This document shows positions 45,329 to 57,777 of a stretch of 64,000 nt of DNA, piece by piece; within the stretch, counting starts at the first letter, position 1, and every line of letters begins with the position of its first letter. The notes below the pieces were generated by a model. That model was not told where the DNA came from, searched no databases, and saw only the letters and a program-made list of their open reading frames with translations. The translations under genes and the position numbers were made by a program. Source of the DNA: Beta vulgaris subsp. vulgaris (taxonomy: Eukaryota > Streptophyta > Magnoliopsida > Caryophyllales > Amaranthaceae); assembly GCF_026745355.1 (NCBI RefSeq), contig NC_079207.1, forward strand, positions 14,371,317 through 14,435,316, written 5' to 3'.

Positions 45329-46727
45329 TGTAATACCCCTTATGATTGCTTTAAAGGAATTTAACAATCTACTAATTCCAACATGATGCATCTTTGTTTT
45401 AAGGAGCTTAATTCCTTAGTTACTCCACAGTCAAGCGTATTTGGTTGGTGTTAGAAACTGACAATTGCAATGGCAAGGAAGAAACTGATTTCAAGGTTGT
45501 GCCATGGTAGGAGACCATGGCCACTGACTTGAAAGCAATTACGGCCCGACAACGGTGGTAATTGACACTGGACGGAAAACTCCTCTAGGTTAACACAACA
45601 ACCTAAATTGTCACCACTAACATAGTAGGCTATGGAGATTAGCACGTACCTAGGAATAAGAGAGAGAAAAGAAGATGGAGAAGAGAATGATTTTCAGTGT
45701 ATCTAAACTGATAAGTGAGGCGAAACTTCGGGGAGGATATCATAAGATTGCCATGAATACTGTAATGTTCAAAAAACGTTACAGTCTGCACAACTGTTAG
45801 TCTGTTACACACACGCTTAGGCCCGAGTCCAAAAGTTAGCTCTAGCTCATCCCAAAACCCAAAACCCAAGACCCAGATCCCAGTCCCTGGCTCGATCGGC
45901 GGGCGACGCATGCACACGTGTATGTTAGCAAGTCCAAGTCTAGAAATGATAGCCAACCATAAAAGCATCTCAAGTATCCAACTCAATAAGAATAAGAAGG
46001 GAGGGAATATATAAACAAGGGAGTATTCCCTCACAAGTGATGTGGGAATTTTAAAGTAAAGGAGGCTTTTCAAGCCTTGATTCCAATAGTTGGGAATAGT
46101 CTAGCGATAAGTGACCTCGCGTGAAGTTTCTCGAGGTGCGCATGAGTAAGGACAAAATGCACCGGAAGAACTTCTGTTGGTTATTGAGGATAGTTGTTTC
46201 CCTGGATGCACATTGCTGAAGATAGACTCGACTCCATATGGGTCGGGTGTTACAAATGGTATCAGAGCGAACCTACAGCCGCATGTTGATTGTGTGGATA
46301 ATCCAAGGTAAGCCGCCTAATATGGGAGGATTTCGGGGCTATATCATCGTCTACGTTCGAATATGTGATTAGTTTACAGGTTGGGCGACTAACAGCTCAT
46401 TATGGCCAAATATGTGCCGTCCTCAGGCGCAACGAGGGCGACTAACATCTCTCATGATTTAAATGAATTTAACAAGCTTCTCATTCCAACAAGATACATC
46501 TTTCTTTTAGTGAGTTTATTTCCTTAATTAATTAGTTACTCCACTTTTAAGCATGTTTGGCTGTGAGTAGTCCAGGGATGGGTGACCTCTTGGGAAGTTT
46601 CTCGAGTTGCACCATGAGTAAGAACAAAATACGCCAGAAGAACTTATGTTGGTTATTGAGGATAGTTTTTGGCCCTGCATGCGCATTGGTGACAATAGAC
46701 TCAACTCCCTATGGGTCGGGTGTTACA
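45329..46727 (+). mobile_element. Collapsed gypsy element (LTR, primer site, partial LTR)
   Basis: The left LTR (45329-46254) starts TGTAATACCCC and ends GGGTCGGGTGTTACA. A primer-binding site AATGGTATCAGAGC follows at 46255-46268, then about 180 bp of leader and a partial right LTR (about 46450-46727) with the same end. Shared blocks include GAATTTAACAA, GAAGTTTCTCGAG and TTGGTTATTGAGGATAGTT. The left LTR is enlarged by a solo LTR (45451-46088). All coding sequence is lost, and the right LTR lacks its start. The TGTAATACCC start is typical of plant gypsy LTRs. Confidence 0.8.
45451..46088 (-). mobile_element. Copia solo LTR inside the gypsy LTR
   Basis: 638-bp insertion flanked by GTTGG (45446-45450, 46089-46093). 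On the minus strand it begins TATTGGAATCAAGGCTTG (TG mutated to TA), has a CCCACATCACTTGTGAGGG block and a TATA-like ATATA, and ends TCAGTTTCTAACA: the common layout of plant copia LTRs. Its 144-codon minus-strand ORF is incidental. Confidence 0.8.
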
Positions 46728-47150
46728 AACTACAAACATGTAAAAATATATTTAAAATAATTTTCCTAACAAATTAATATACTATGGAAATTACTCCAAT
46801 CTCTAGCGTTATAAGATAACTACTAGTTACCTTTGAAGACCTTGAATGGTTTCCATTCTTCTTCTTGAACATTATTGTAAAACTCCACTACGTATTGTTC
46901 AGTTCCGACCATGATTACTGGAGATTGAAAGTTCGGATTCAAAAACTCTCTAGTCAACGTGAAGATTAAGATGTTCTTAACTAACTATCATAATTTCAAA
47001 ACGACCCAACAGTTAGAACTCCGGGTATGATCATTTTTCGTGAAGGCGTGACACAAAAAACCGGGATGAACTTTTCTCGTTTTTTTTCTTCTCTTTTTTC
47101 ATTAAAATTGACGTGACATGTTGATGAAATGTTACTGAATTAAGATCTAT
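46728..47150. other. Intergenic DNA before the LINE
   Basis: No gene seen. The region 47080-47150 may hold the LINE 5' UTR. Confidence 0.4.
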
Positions 47151-49000
47151 AATGGAGTCTAGAGTGAGAGAGGGAGAAAGGGATTTTAGAGAGAGAAACA
47201 ACCACCCTAACCATAATCCATGGACACTGGTTCAAAGGCAGAAATCCTCTTTGTCCGCTTCTACAATTGCTTCCAAAACCTGCTTCATATATTTCCTCTG
47301 CCTGGACATCACCCCTCAAGATCTTGAACGAATTTTCAAAAAATATGGAAATATCTCAAACATCTTAACCTCAAGCTAAGAACCAACATACGTCGCATGT
47401 ATGCTTTCGTCCAGTTCTCAAACTCAAGTGCCATCCAACAAGTAGTCAAGCATGAGAGTGGTGCAAAAATTGGTTTTGACCGCATCTCGGTGATGCCAAC
47501 AAATTAAAAAAAACACCAACACCAAAGTCACCCACATATCTTGCTATCTTTCCCGTAACCTTCAATACCCTCCCCCACCACCCCCTCCACCACTCTCTCC
47601 CTAACCTCACCAGAGAAACCGACCAACTAAGCAATACCACCCAATGAAATCTGGATTGTATCGTGATGATAGATCCTATAAAGAAGTTTCAGCTCCATTA
47701 AAATACCAGCACTAACCTTCACTTACAAAAAAACCCCATGCAAACCCCCAACAACCCAAAAAACCACCCACCCTCTCACTAGAAATTAACACCCCAAGAA
47801 ATCGATCCTACCCCAGAATGTTTTTAATATGAACCATGCTCCCAGAAAAGGGCAAGTGCTCGGGGATCTTGGAGAAGACCTTGAAAAAGTCCGTGAGGAG
47901 TTATATGCTCACGAAATGGATGGAGAAGAATACATAACGATTAATGGGGGAAAATACGAAGAAAATAAATAACTTCTTAACAGAAGTATGATTGGCGTCG
48001 CCTCATCATTCTTATCTCGCAGACAAATTCATGACATGATTTTGAAAGGAGTTACTTGTCTAACTATCAAATTAAATTAATGGGAGGTTTGTTACATCTA
48101 TTAACTTTCATATCATCTGATGATAATAAAAGCTATGGTGGAAAGTCGTTTGCTTGGAAGTTGGTTCCAAGACATTTGAAATGTCAATGACTCAAGTGCA
48201 CCTTTGTGGAAGGACGCACAAACTAAAATAACTGGAGTTCGACTCAAAGGATGGTGTTATGGGAATTTTCACAAAAGGAAGTGTTTTCGGGAAAGTACTC
48301 TCCATAGATTATACCAAGTTTGGTTTTGCCAGTCTCCTCATCACAACACATAATTTATTCAATATCAATTGCAATTTGCTTATAGACATTGACGGGAAAA
48401 ATCTAAAATATGGTTCACAGAGGAATACAAAATGATTACTCCTTCATCTGATCGGGTAAATGATGCCAAAATCTGGGCTAAAAATATTGATGTCTCCGAT
48501 AATGTAAACGACGTCAATTCTGATCATGATTTTCAAATGGAAAACTCTGGTGATCTGATTCGGTTTATCACGTGCAAAGAAATCTAAGTGTGACACCTAA
48601 ATATTTTCTTGAGCTCCCCGCAATCAATTCTCCCTTTCTTTGGGAGCGCAGCCCAACAGTCAATAGCATTGATGATGCTGACATTAGACATATTTCCCAT
48701 CAATTGCCAATGCTCCCCAAAACTTATGACATACATTTCCAAAAGTACCTCTCCCCAATCTTCTCCAAACATTACCCCTCACATCACTTCCACTACCTGC
48801 CACCCTTCTCCTCCCATAATTACACCAATCGACCCTGGACTTAGGCCCAAGTCTCAAGAGTCACACTCCAAGCCCAAGCCCACAACAAATTCGCCCCAAA
48901 AAAATCCGTCTCCCAGCCCATCGCCTACACATGTGTCGCACATATTTGAACCTGTAATCAAGCCTAAAGACAGCTCATCCTCCTCATCCTAATCCTCCTT
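47151..49000 (+). pseudogene. LINE ORF1 with RRM-type domain
   Basis: Starts MESRVREGERDFRERNNH at 47152. Residues about 45-75 form the first half of an RNA-recognition motif (FLCLDITPQDLERIFKKYGN), which continues in another frame (VCMLSSSSQTQVPSNK zone). Later stretches (48130-48560) read GSVFGKVLSIDYTKFGF and NCNLLIDIDGKNLK, followed by a Ser/Pro-rich tail. ORF1 of plant L1-type LINEs encodes an RNA-binding chaperone-like protein; here many stops and shifts abolish it. Confidence 0.72.
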
Positions 49001-49349
49001 ACCACTTTTCCCTTAGGTTCAAAGATAACATTCCAAATCCTATCAAACAAGCCTATGCTCTAAAAAGAATAAAAAAAACCCAAAAAGCACAAAGCTCAAG
49101 TCCAAATCCTCATGTAGAAAAATCTGAAAAATCGATCTCTTCCCCTCCCACTCCACCCATATCCTAATCCACCCACGAATACCCTTTCATCAATGTGGAT
49201 GATGTTTTGAGTATATCCAACATTTTGGGCTTTAAATTCGAGGGCCCAATTCCCCACCTCCAAGACCTCGTCTCTACCATCCTAAAATGTCAGCAGGAAC
49301 ACTGGCTATCCAGCCTCCTTGAACTCTTCCATCCATCACCATAACCAAA

Positions 49350-52040
49350 CCCCCAATGATAGTTCTCTCTTAGAATTGCAAAGGCCTCGGGGCCAAAATA
49401 TAACGTAACCACATAAAAAAAACTTATCTAACACACAACCCTCTATTAATCCTTATCCAAGAATCCAAACTTGAGACAGTGAACCACAAAATAATTAACT
49501 CGTGGGGTCTTTGATTGGTGTATCAGCTGTTCCATATGTAACTCGTGGGGTCTCATGTCCTTTTGGAAAAAATCTTTTTTAATACTGAATCATTTAGAAT
49601 TGAGATAAGCTGGATTTCACTAGGTGGTGTTTTAAAGGCTTTAAGCTTTAGATGAATCATCCTGAGCATTTACAACCCTTGCACATAAGATGGAAGAGCT
49701 CAAGTCTGTAACGAAATTCAGGCTTTTTGGAAGGAGAAAAATTTGGCCACTACTATCATGGAGGATTTTAAGGTGCTGGAGGCCTCTGAAAGGGGTAGTC
49801 AAATTATTTCCCAATCTGGGTCGGCTGATTTTCATCAATTTATCCAATCAACCCATTTGCTTGAAATCCCCGCTACAAATGGCTTCTTTACTTGAGACTG
49901 CAAAAACTCGAAGAACAAATTGGATAGATGCTTTACCCACCCTGAATGGATTAGGCAATTTTCAAACCTCTCTTTAATCATCCTCAGCCGATCATTATTG
50001 GATCATAATCCGATCCTTGCATCCTCCTCTTCAGTAAAATGGGGCCCCAAGCCGTTCAGATTCTTGAACTATTGGGTCTCCCACCCCAATTGCCTCTCAG
50101 TTATTGAGAATTCTTGGAAACAAAATGCCCATCATCCTGCCCCTGAAAAGTTGAAGCTATTAAAAGAAACTCCAAAATCTTGGAACAAGACTGAATTTAG
50201 AATCATTGATAAAAAAAATCCGAGAGTTGGAATGTGTGATTCGAGACATGGATACTATTGATAATAATAGGATGCTTGATGATCATGAACTGACGAGAGG
50301 GAAAATGCTCAATTGGACTTGTGAAAGTGGCTAAAAAGGAAAGAAACCTACTGAGCTCATAATTCTAGAGTGAGATGGCTGAAAGAGGTAGATAGGAACA
50401 CAAAATACTTTCACTCCATAGGTTCTTTGAGGAAGTCAAGAAACACAAACTCATCTATTATTGTTGATGGCACTAACTTTGTTGATCTTGCATGTATTCG
50501 TAAGTAAGCGGTGAAATACTTCAAGAACATCTTCGAAGAATAAATTCCAGATATGCCTTACTTCGAGAACTTAGACTTCAAGTGTCTAAGCCCGTCTCAT
50601 TACCCCATGCTCACTGTGGAAGTCAATCAATAAGAGATTGACAGTGTTGTGTCAAGTTGTGATGCTAGCAAGGCCCCGAGGCCCGTTGGGTACAATTTCT
50701 TATTCATAAAATCTGGGTGGGCCGAATGACATTTATGATCTTGTAGACAAATTTTGGGCCACGACAAAACTCCCAAAAGGATTCAATATTGCTTTCATCA
50801 CTCCTATAGCCAAAATTGAAGCTCCTAAGGGCTTTCAAGACTTTCGACCCATTAGCATAGTGGGTTGCTTGTACAAAATAATCAAAAAGATCTTAGCAAG
50901 ATGTCTCCAACAGGTGATGGGTTTGTTTATAGGTCCGATTTAATATGATTTCATCCAAGGTAGGTAGGTATTAGACGGTGCTCTAGTGGCGAATGAAATT
51001 ATCGATACATGTAAGCGGAAAAAGTTTAAAGTTATCTCATTGAAGTTAGATTTCCACAAAGCCTTTGACAGTGTGTCATGGGGATTTCTTAATTGAACTT
51101 TACAACAGATAGGGTTCCCTTGTCAATGATGCCAGTGGATCCGAGCATGCGTGATCTCTGCTTCGGCTTTTATCTTACTCAATGGCTCACCCATACCCCC
51201 ATTCAAACTACATAGGGGTCACCGACAAGGGGACCCCCTCTCTCCAATTTTATTCAACCTTGTGATGGAAACATTTAATTTGCTGCTTATGAAAGGAGCA
51301 AAAATGAAGCTATGGGACGGGATCTCTTTGAAAGAAAATGGCATAATGGTATCTCATCTTCAATACGCTGATGATGCAATCATCTTCATCCCTCTTAAGA
51401 TGGATGACCTACTTAATATTAAGAAAGCTCCATGTTGTTCCATCTTGTCTCTAGACTTCGCGTTAACTTTCACAAAAATACGATCATTGGCATCAATATA
51501 GAGAAAGAATGGGTCCTAAGGCAGCAAAAACCCTTTTGTGCCATGAAGGGTCGCTCCTCATGATCTACTTTGAGCTCCCCATTGGTGACCACTCTTCAAG
51601 AATCGCAACATGGGATCCTATTATTAGACACATGATTAAAAAAATCGCTACTTGGAAAGGGAAGATGTTATCATTAAATCATCTCTCTCTAGTCTCCCGT
51701 TGTACTTCATGTCGTTATTTCCAATTCCAATGGGGGTTGTTAATAAGATTGTCAAAATAGAGAGATTTTCTTTGGAGCGGTTTTGATGGAAAATGAGGCT
51801 TCCTACTAGTAGCTTGGGACAAATTGGTGCTGTCGAAATTGCTAGGGGTCCCGATATCGGAAATCTTATTCATAGAAATGTGGCTTCATTGTTCAAGTTG
51901 CTTTGTCGTTTCTTCCATGAACCCAAAGCCCTATGGAGGCAGATTATCAATGAATAATATGGGTATATGTCGACTACAACCTTCTCAGATCTCAACACCC
52001 CTCCACAAGGAGGTCCTTGGAAGAACATATGTAGTATGAT
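49350..52040 (+). pseudogene. LINE ORF2: endonuclease and reverse transcriptase
   Basis: The endonuclease domain starts near 49360 (NCKGLGAK, LLILIQESKLE) and ends with LDRCFTHPEWIRQFSNLS and DHNPIL near 49920-50010. Between these a stretch is missing. The reverse transcriptase spans about 50640-51500, with FRPISIVGCLYK-like sequence near 50845, HRGHRQGDPLSPILFNLV (51213-51266) and the catalytic YADD at 51364-51375. Downstream sequence to about 52030 fits the post-RT region. Multiple stops and deletions show an old, dead copy. Confidence 0.85.
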
Positions 52041-52108
52041 TTTCAACCAACCAACAACAAAAGAATTCAGATGAAAGTTCATTCGGATGGAGGCAGATTA
52101 TCAATGAA
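51934..52108 (+). repeat. Duplicated GGAGGCAGATTATCAATGAA
   Basis: The same 20-mer occurs at about 51934-51953 and 52088-52107, near the 3' limit of LINE similarity. Possibly a small tandem or repair-derived duplication. Confidence 0.6.
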
Positions 52109-52111
52109 AGT

Positions 52112-52238
52112 TCGTATGGCCTGGACGTTCACCCCATGGCCCAGACGTTTGTCCTGGACGTTCGGACCATGGGGCGAACGTACAGACTAGACGTTCGGGC
52201 CATGAGGCGAACGTACAGGCCAGACGTTCGCCCATCGT
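52112..52238. repeat. GAACGTAC/GACGTTCG repeat cluster
   Basis: GC-rich tract with about four inverted or direct copies of GACGTTCG and GGGCGAACGTACAG alternating with GGCCATG/CCATGG words at 30-36-bp intervals. Each pair can form a hairpin. It stands out from the surrounding AT-rich DNA; no coding. Confidence 0.7.
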
Positions 52239-52259
52239 CCTAAAAAAATTCGACTGCTT

Positions 52260-53219
52260 CCAGGTGATTGGTGGAGGAGGTGGTGGGTGGCAGTGGGGAG
52301 GTAGGTGATGATGGGTAGTTGCAGGGGTGGCAGGTGGTGGTGGGTGGTGTGAAAAAGAAAAAGAATAAACTAGTCATAAAAATGATTTTGGAGCGATTTT
52401 AAGTAATTTCGATTTTCTTCTCCCCTTCTCTAGCTAGAAACTTTGGTATATAAAAAAGAATTCTTGCTTCAATGAGTGCACTCGTTGAAATTTCTTACTT
52501 TAAACAAAGAGTCCCACCAATAATTGGTGAGATGGCATTTTATAGTAATGAGGTAAGATGATTATGGAGCGTAGATGTTGGCAATGATAGAGGAACATAT
52601 CATGAGAAAAAGCAAAAATATTACTAAAGGGTAAAGAGTTCTAGATAAGGTTTCCCCAACTCACCACCCTTTCTAGTTTCCTCTCCTAATTAGTAGCTAG
52701 ATTGATTTTGTCCCCTTTAAGCTTTACCCTACACCCCCTGGCCCCTACCTTTACGGCCAGCCGACCATATTGCTTAATTTGTATTTATATGATTATAATT
52801 ATCGTCATCAATCATCATCTTATACTTAAACCCACTACTATTGGCTCATACATTCCATACTGTAGGAGTGCTAGCTAATCTTAATTACCAATCTATTCCA
52901 TTCGCTAATTGGATTATGTTTTTCTTGCCATGAAAGCGCGTTGAGGAATTAGTTGAAACTTTAATGTGTGAATGCAATCTTTTATACCCAAAAATCATCC
53001 ACTTTAAACAGATAATGATTTTTAGTTTGTACTAGATTAAGTTCCTCATTTGGAATAATTATAATAATGTAGCAATAACGTAACAAGTTGTCTAGCTACT
53101 TTGAGAATAGTACTGTTAGTGTTTACCATATCTGCTGACTTGTCATGTGCTAATAATGAGTAGGATTTAGGTAGAATAGTCTTTCTGATAGTGATGATAT
53201 AAAGGGATCGATGATTAAT
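52260..53219. other. Intergenic DNA
   Basis: A short GGTGG-rich stretch (52262-52350), then AT-rich sequence. No gene seen. Confidence 0.4.
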
Positions 53220-53222
53220 TTA

Positions 53223-53329
53223 GGGTCTCTTGTTCAACTTAACTTTACTGATTTTCAAAAAAAAAAAATACATGAAGTTCAGAAATTTTGAAAATTAATA
53301 AGGAAAAATAAGTGGAGTAGAATAGACTC
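53223..53329. mobile_element. Small Harbinger-like MITE
   Basis: 107 bp; GGGTCTCTTGTTCAACTTA and inverted GAGTCTATTCTACTCCACTTA ends, TTA on both sides (53220-53222, 53330-53332). Confidence 0.5.
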
Positions 53330-53332
53330 TTA

Positions 53333-54714
53333 ATTGAAATTCTCTTTTAGAAACTTTTGACCTAATTTTCTTTTCTAAAACTAAATAATATTCATTGAAT
53401 TAAACATTTGCTTTTCATACTAATCTATATATTTTATTGGTTAATATTTTTAATTGTGTTTTAGCCAAGAAAATACAATATTTTGAAAACATATATTCAG
53501 ACAAATAAACCAAGCGTAATCTCTTACAATTATACTATATGTTTGTATATATCCACAAAAAATACAAAACGATACTCAAAATTAGTATAGCTTGACCCCA
53601 ATAAAACAAAGGAAATATTGCCTACTTACATATAAAATCGGACTTGTTGTATACTCCTTCAGTTTGCAAAAAGGGGCACATTTTAATTTGTATTAGGCGT
53701 TATTTATCTCTAACACTTTAGCCAGTATTTACATTTTATACGTAAAGAAAGATTGTTTTCATGTATGATCTTCTTTAATTCCTTTCAATATGCATATTCG
53801 AAATATAATTTTTTATATTTGTTAACAAATACATAATAAAGATATTAATGATTAAAATTTATACCGGAACAAACTTGAAAACTACAAGTGTGTAAAGATT
53901 TGTGAGATGGAGAAGAGTAACAAGCAATTATGTGTGTATCTTAAAGATCAAGTAGTTGTCGCGCATATTGAAAGTCATTCATCGATTATATATATATCAA
54001 CACCTTAATCCTTGCACATCATAAGTCAGAACCTCATAATAGTGTATGGCGACTGGATGCCCAAGTGCCCACCACTCCTCACCCACAGAGAGAGAGAGAG
54101 AAGGGCCTACGAGGTCTTTGTGGCACTCCCACATGAAAATGGGAAACAATGATTAGATAAAGAAGAGTTTAGGAGAGACATGTTCATATGACGTACAAAT
54201 TAAACGAACAGCCGGACAACAGCAATTTGATACCAGGTGCAACAATAATAGCATCTTCTGAAGTGAAGTGTGACTGTTGGTTCTGAAAATTGGGTGCACT
54301 GAATTCATCAATGTATATCTTCATATAGTATATGATTTTATTTGTGTATGGTTCCAATATGGGGGGTTCTTATTTTTTGGCCCCTCCCATGGGTGGCATA
54401 CTGTTATGGCAATCATGCTTGCTTAGTTGGATCACACAAGTCCCATCACATGCTTTACTGGTGGATTGGTGGGTGCCATTGTCTTATAATTCATTTATAT
54501 ATTAAAAATATATCTCATATGTTTTAAAGTAAATAAACACTCAACATTTTAGTTCGTTTTAAAATAAATAAAACGTGAATTCTCTTTATATCTCTTTTCA
54601 TCATATAAGATTATAAGTCGCTTATTTTCATTCTCTCTATCTATTTCCTCTCTTAAATCTTCGTGTCAATCTCCTATTGTTATGAGCTTATAAAGTCAAG
54701 ATGCTTCTTCTTCT
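53333..54714. other. AT-rich intergenic DNA
   Basis: A single Stowaway-like end (CTCCTTCAGTTTGCAAAAAG near 53655) without a clear partner. Otherwise nothing supported. Confidence 0.4.
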
Positions 54715-55240
54715 TAATGAGTTCTCTAGGAGACTTGTGCTAGCGATGCACTGATCCTCGCTCCAAACCTGCAGCAAAGGAAAGCAACCCTGTAAGTTTG
54801 GGTGGTGGTTCCTCATTCGAAGTTTAAGTCAGTTCTGGTAAGAAATTAGGTTTGGTGAGAGAGAAAGTGGGTGGATATTTTAACAGAGTGATGGCACTGA
54901 ATTTTGTGTGATCTACCTTTTTACCCAATGTTAAAACTTATAATGTTTGAGATCTTAAACTTGGCATTTGATCTCACCCTAGATTAGGAGCATTTGATTG
55001 GCTAAGCAATCAAAATTTACCACATGGCAGACAATGTTTGGGTATCAATTCAGCCAATTATATGCAACCGTTTTTTGGGATTTGGGCCTAATTATTCCTT
55101 CTTTTCTGAAATGGGCTGAGAATGTCAGGGGAATAATTTCTTCAAAAGGTCATATTTCATCTCCTCTTTAATGACACCTGGAGGCCTCTGATTGGTCAAC
55201 TTATAGTCTAACCAGCCCTTCTCATAGGCTACAACATCCA
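54715..55240 (+). repeat. Dispersed LTR-like repeat, copy B
   Basis: Collinear with 31170-31745: GAGACTTGTGC, CAAACCTGCA, AGTTTGGGTGG, TTTAAGTCAG, GAGAGAGAAAGT, GCATTTGATTGGCTAAGCAA, AGGCTACAAC. Same orientation. Confidence 0.6.
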
Positions 55241-55849
55241 GTGACGGACCGAGAAGGGTACATGAAGGTATAATTGTACCTCCATTTTTTTAAAAAAAAA
55301 TCAGCTCTTTCTCAACTTTTTCTCTCCACGCTCTCCGCCTCCAGTGCACTAGCTCAATGCTCCTACGGGCCTCTGCCTCTTCCCACCTCTATTCTACCAC
55401 AGCTCGCCTCTATTTTGGACATGGTGGGTCCCAATCTAGTTCTACAAACTACGACCAGTAATGGCTAGGGATGGCGAGAAATGACATCCACAAGGTGAGG
55501 CCTCTGCGCATATAGTTATTTACATGATTTTCCTTGATGGTGTAGTTATAATTTGGGGGGTTTTGATTGATTTTTGCAATTGAGATGTAATATCCATGAT
55601 TTCTAGAATTTTGGTTGTGGGTAGAAATTTCTAAAGTTTTGGTTTTTTTGGGGAAGATTAAGAATTAGGTAATAAGGGGTTAGATTATGAAAATTAGGGA
55701 ATAAGGGGTGGGATCACCCTCACCCACTAAGTTCTCTATGAAGTATACATTAGATTCATAAGTTATACTACTTGAATGTTTACATGTATATTATATTGTT
55801 GATATTTTCATCAGTGAGTGACTGATTGGAACTTAATCAAATATATATA

Positions 55850-56908
55850 CTTCCTCCGTTTTTAAATAAGTGCAACATTTCTCATTTAAGAAAATGTCAT
55901 AATAAGTGTAACATAGCTGAAAATGGAAAGTTTTTTCCCTTTTATTTACATAATTGTCATTACTTATTTGCGCTAACAACTTAGTTAACCCACCCCTCTA
56001 CCAACCTTAACAATATTAACCCACCCCTCTCTCTCCTCCCCTCCCCTCCCCTCAACCCAAACCCACCCCTTTCTCTCAGCCATTACCCATCTCTCTCTCT
56101 TCTCAACTCAACCCACCCCTCTCCGACACCACTACCACCACAACTACCAACACGACACCACCAGCACCACTACCAATTCGACACCACACCACCACTGCCA
56201 CCACTACCACCTCGACACCACCATGCCACCAAATGCAACTCAACACCACTACTACCACCTCGACACCACCACACCACCAGATGCGACCTAACACCACCAG
56301 ACCCTTCTCTCTCCTCCTTCATTTCCTCTAACTCCTCCTCACCTTCTCTCACCTCCTTCATCACTCCTTTCTTCATCTTATATAGTTGTAGATCTAGGGT
56401 TTTGGCACCACCACACACCAAATTCTTGAATGGTGGTAGGGTTAGTGTGTTGGTGCGATGGTGGTGATGCAAAGAGGCTAAAGATGTCGGCGGTGGTATT
56501 GGTGAAACAAGGTTAGGGTTTCGATTTTTGAACGGTGGTGGAGTTGGTGACATGATGTGTTGGTGCGATGGTGGTGATGGGGAGAAACTATGGATGCTGG
56601 TGGAAATGGTGGAAAAATCTTACGTGGTTTCCGGTGGACAAATTTGGGGGAGGGCGTTTTTCTGGTGGTGGTGGCTGTTTTGGTGTTTTTCGGTAGTGGT
56701 GGCGGTAGCCGGTGGTTGCAGTGTTGAGGTGGATGGCAGGTGCGTGGAAGGTGTTTGAGATATAAAGTTGTTAGTTAATTGGGGTAGATATTTTGTTTAA
56801 TTAAGTTGCCTAATCCTTTTTTAAGTGTGGTCCCCAACTTTCTCTCTAGATGATGTATTGGTCTGTGTACCACTTCTCTATGTTGCACTTATTTGGAAAC
56901 GGAGGAAG
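55850..56908. mobile_element. Large Stowaway-like element, 1059 bp
   Basis: Ends CTTCCTCCGTTTTTAAATAAG and inverted CTTCCTCCGTTTCCAAATAA, continuing through GTGCAACAT, with TA at 55848-55849 and 56909-56910. It is several times longer than usual Stowaway MITEs. The middle is CCACCA-rich on the left and GGTGGT-rich on the right, with a 127-codon ORF (minus, 56553-56170) of no known family and no transposase. Confidence 0.82.
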
Positions 56909-56910
56909 TA

Positions 56911-57515
56911 TATATTAAGAATTCAGGATTTTACGGCTAAAAATGTTTTTTTTTCAATTGGTATGTGCATGACTTTATGTTTTATTTGGTTGAAATAAAA
57001 TATGACTATTAATTCATTATTATCGATTCAATTAGGAAAGACAAATGATAACACAAATCAAGCAAATCTAATTTATTTGAACTTTTAGTTTTGGATATTG
57101 GATATAAGAAGTTTATGTATTGAATTCAAATAAAAAATGTTTTATTTTGGATATAGGATGTAAGACTTTTGTAGGGATTAATCTACGCAAACTTTTTTTC
57201 CATAATTTTGAATTTGTTGTACGTACATACCTCCAAATTTAAATTCCTAGATTTGTCATTGACAACACTTATGTTTTATTTAAAAACTGAACGAAAATAG
57301 TAAGTTTCATAGTAAAATTCAACTTTGGGTTGTAAATGAAAATTAATCTCAAGATCGATTGGACAATTTGAGAAATTCTTAACAATTATGCCTGATTTTT
57401 TTCATATTTATGAAATTTAATTTGGATCATACTTAAAGACCTTTTAGAAAATGCCTTGTTTCTAACTTTCTATTACTACTGATTGGAGGAAAAAGGGATT
57501 TCTATATATATGTAA
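56911..57515. other. AT-rich intergenic DNA
   Basis: No gene or defined repeat. Confidence 0.4.
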
Positions 57516-57517
57516 TA

Positions 57518-57775
57518 CTCCCTCTGTTTCATTATAATCTACACACTTACATTTTTCACGCATATCAATGCAAAACTTTGAGAACATATATCTTTAGTTT
57601 TGTTTTTATAAAATTATAAAAAGTACATATTAATAAAATATATGTTATGATGAATCTAACAAGATCTTACATGATTATATTTTCGTACACATATAAATCA
57701 CAAATGATGGTCAAAGTGAAATTTATGAATAGTGTAAAATATCAAAGTGTGACAATTAAAATGAAACGGAGAGAG
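57518..57775. mobile_element. Stowaway MITE, TTTCATTTTAAT type
   Basis: 258 bp, the same family as 28698-28959 in opposite orientation. TA at 57516-57517 and 57776-57777; shared internal TCAAAGTTTTGCATTGA and TTTGACCATCATTTGTGA blocks. Confidence 0.9.
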
Positions 57776-57777
57776 TA

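Noticed and set aside
45639..46073. 144-codon minus-strand ORF
   Set aside because: It coincides with the copia solo LTR and has no protein features.
53655..53870. One-sided Stowaway-like end
   Set aside because: No matching right terminus or TA duplication could be identified.
55243..57261. Possible outer element around the large Stowaway (CAGTGACGGACCGAG and inverted CAATGACAAATCTAG)
   Set aside because: End similarity is short and no TSD was found.
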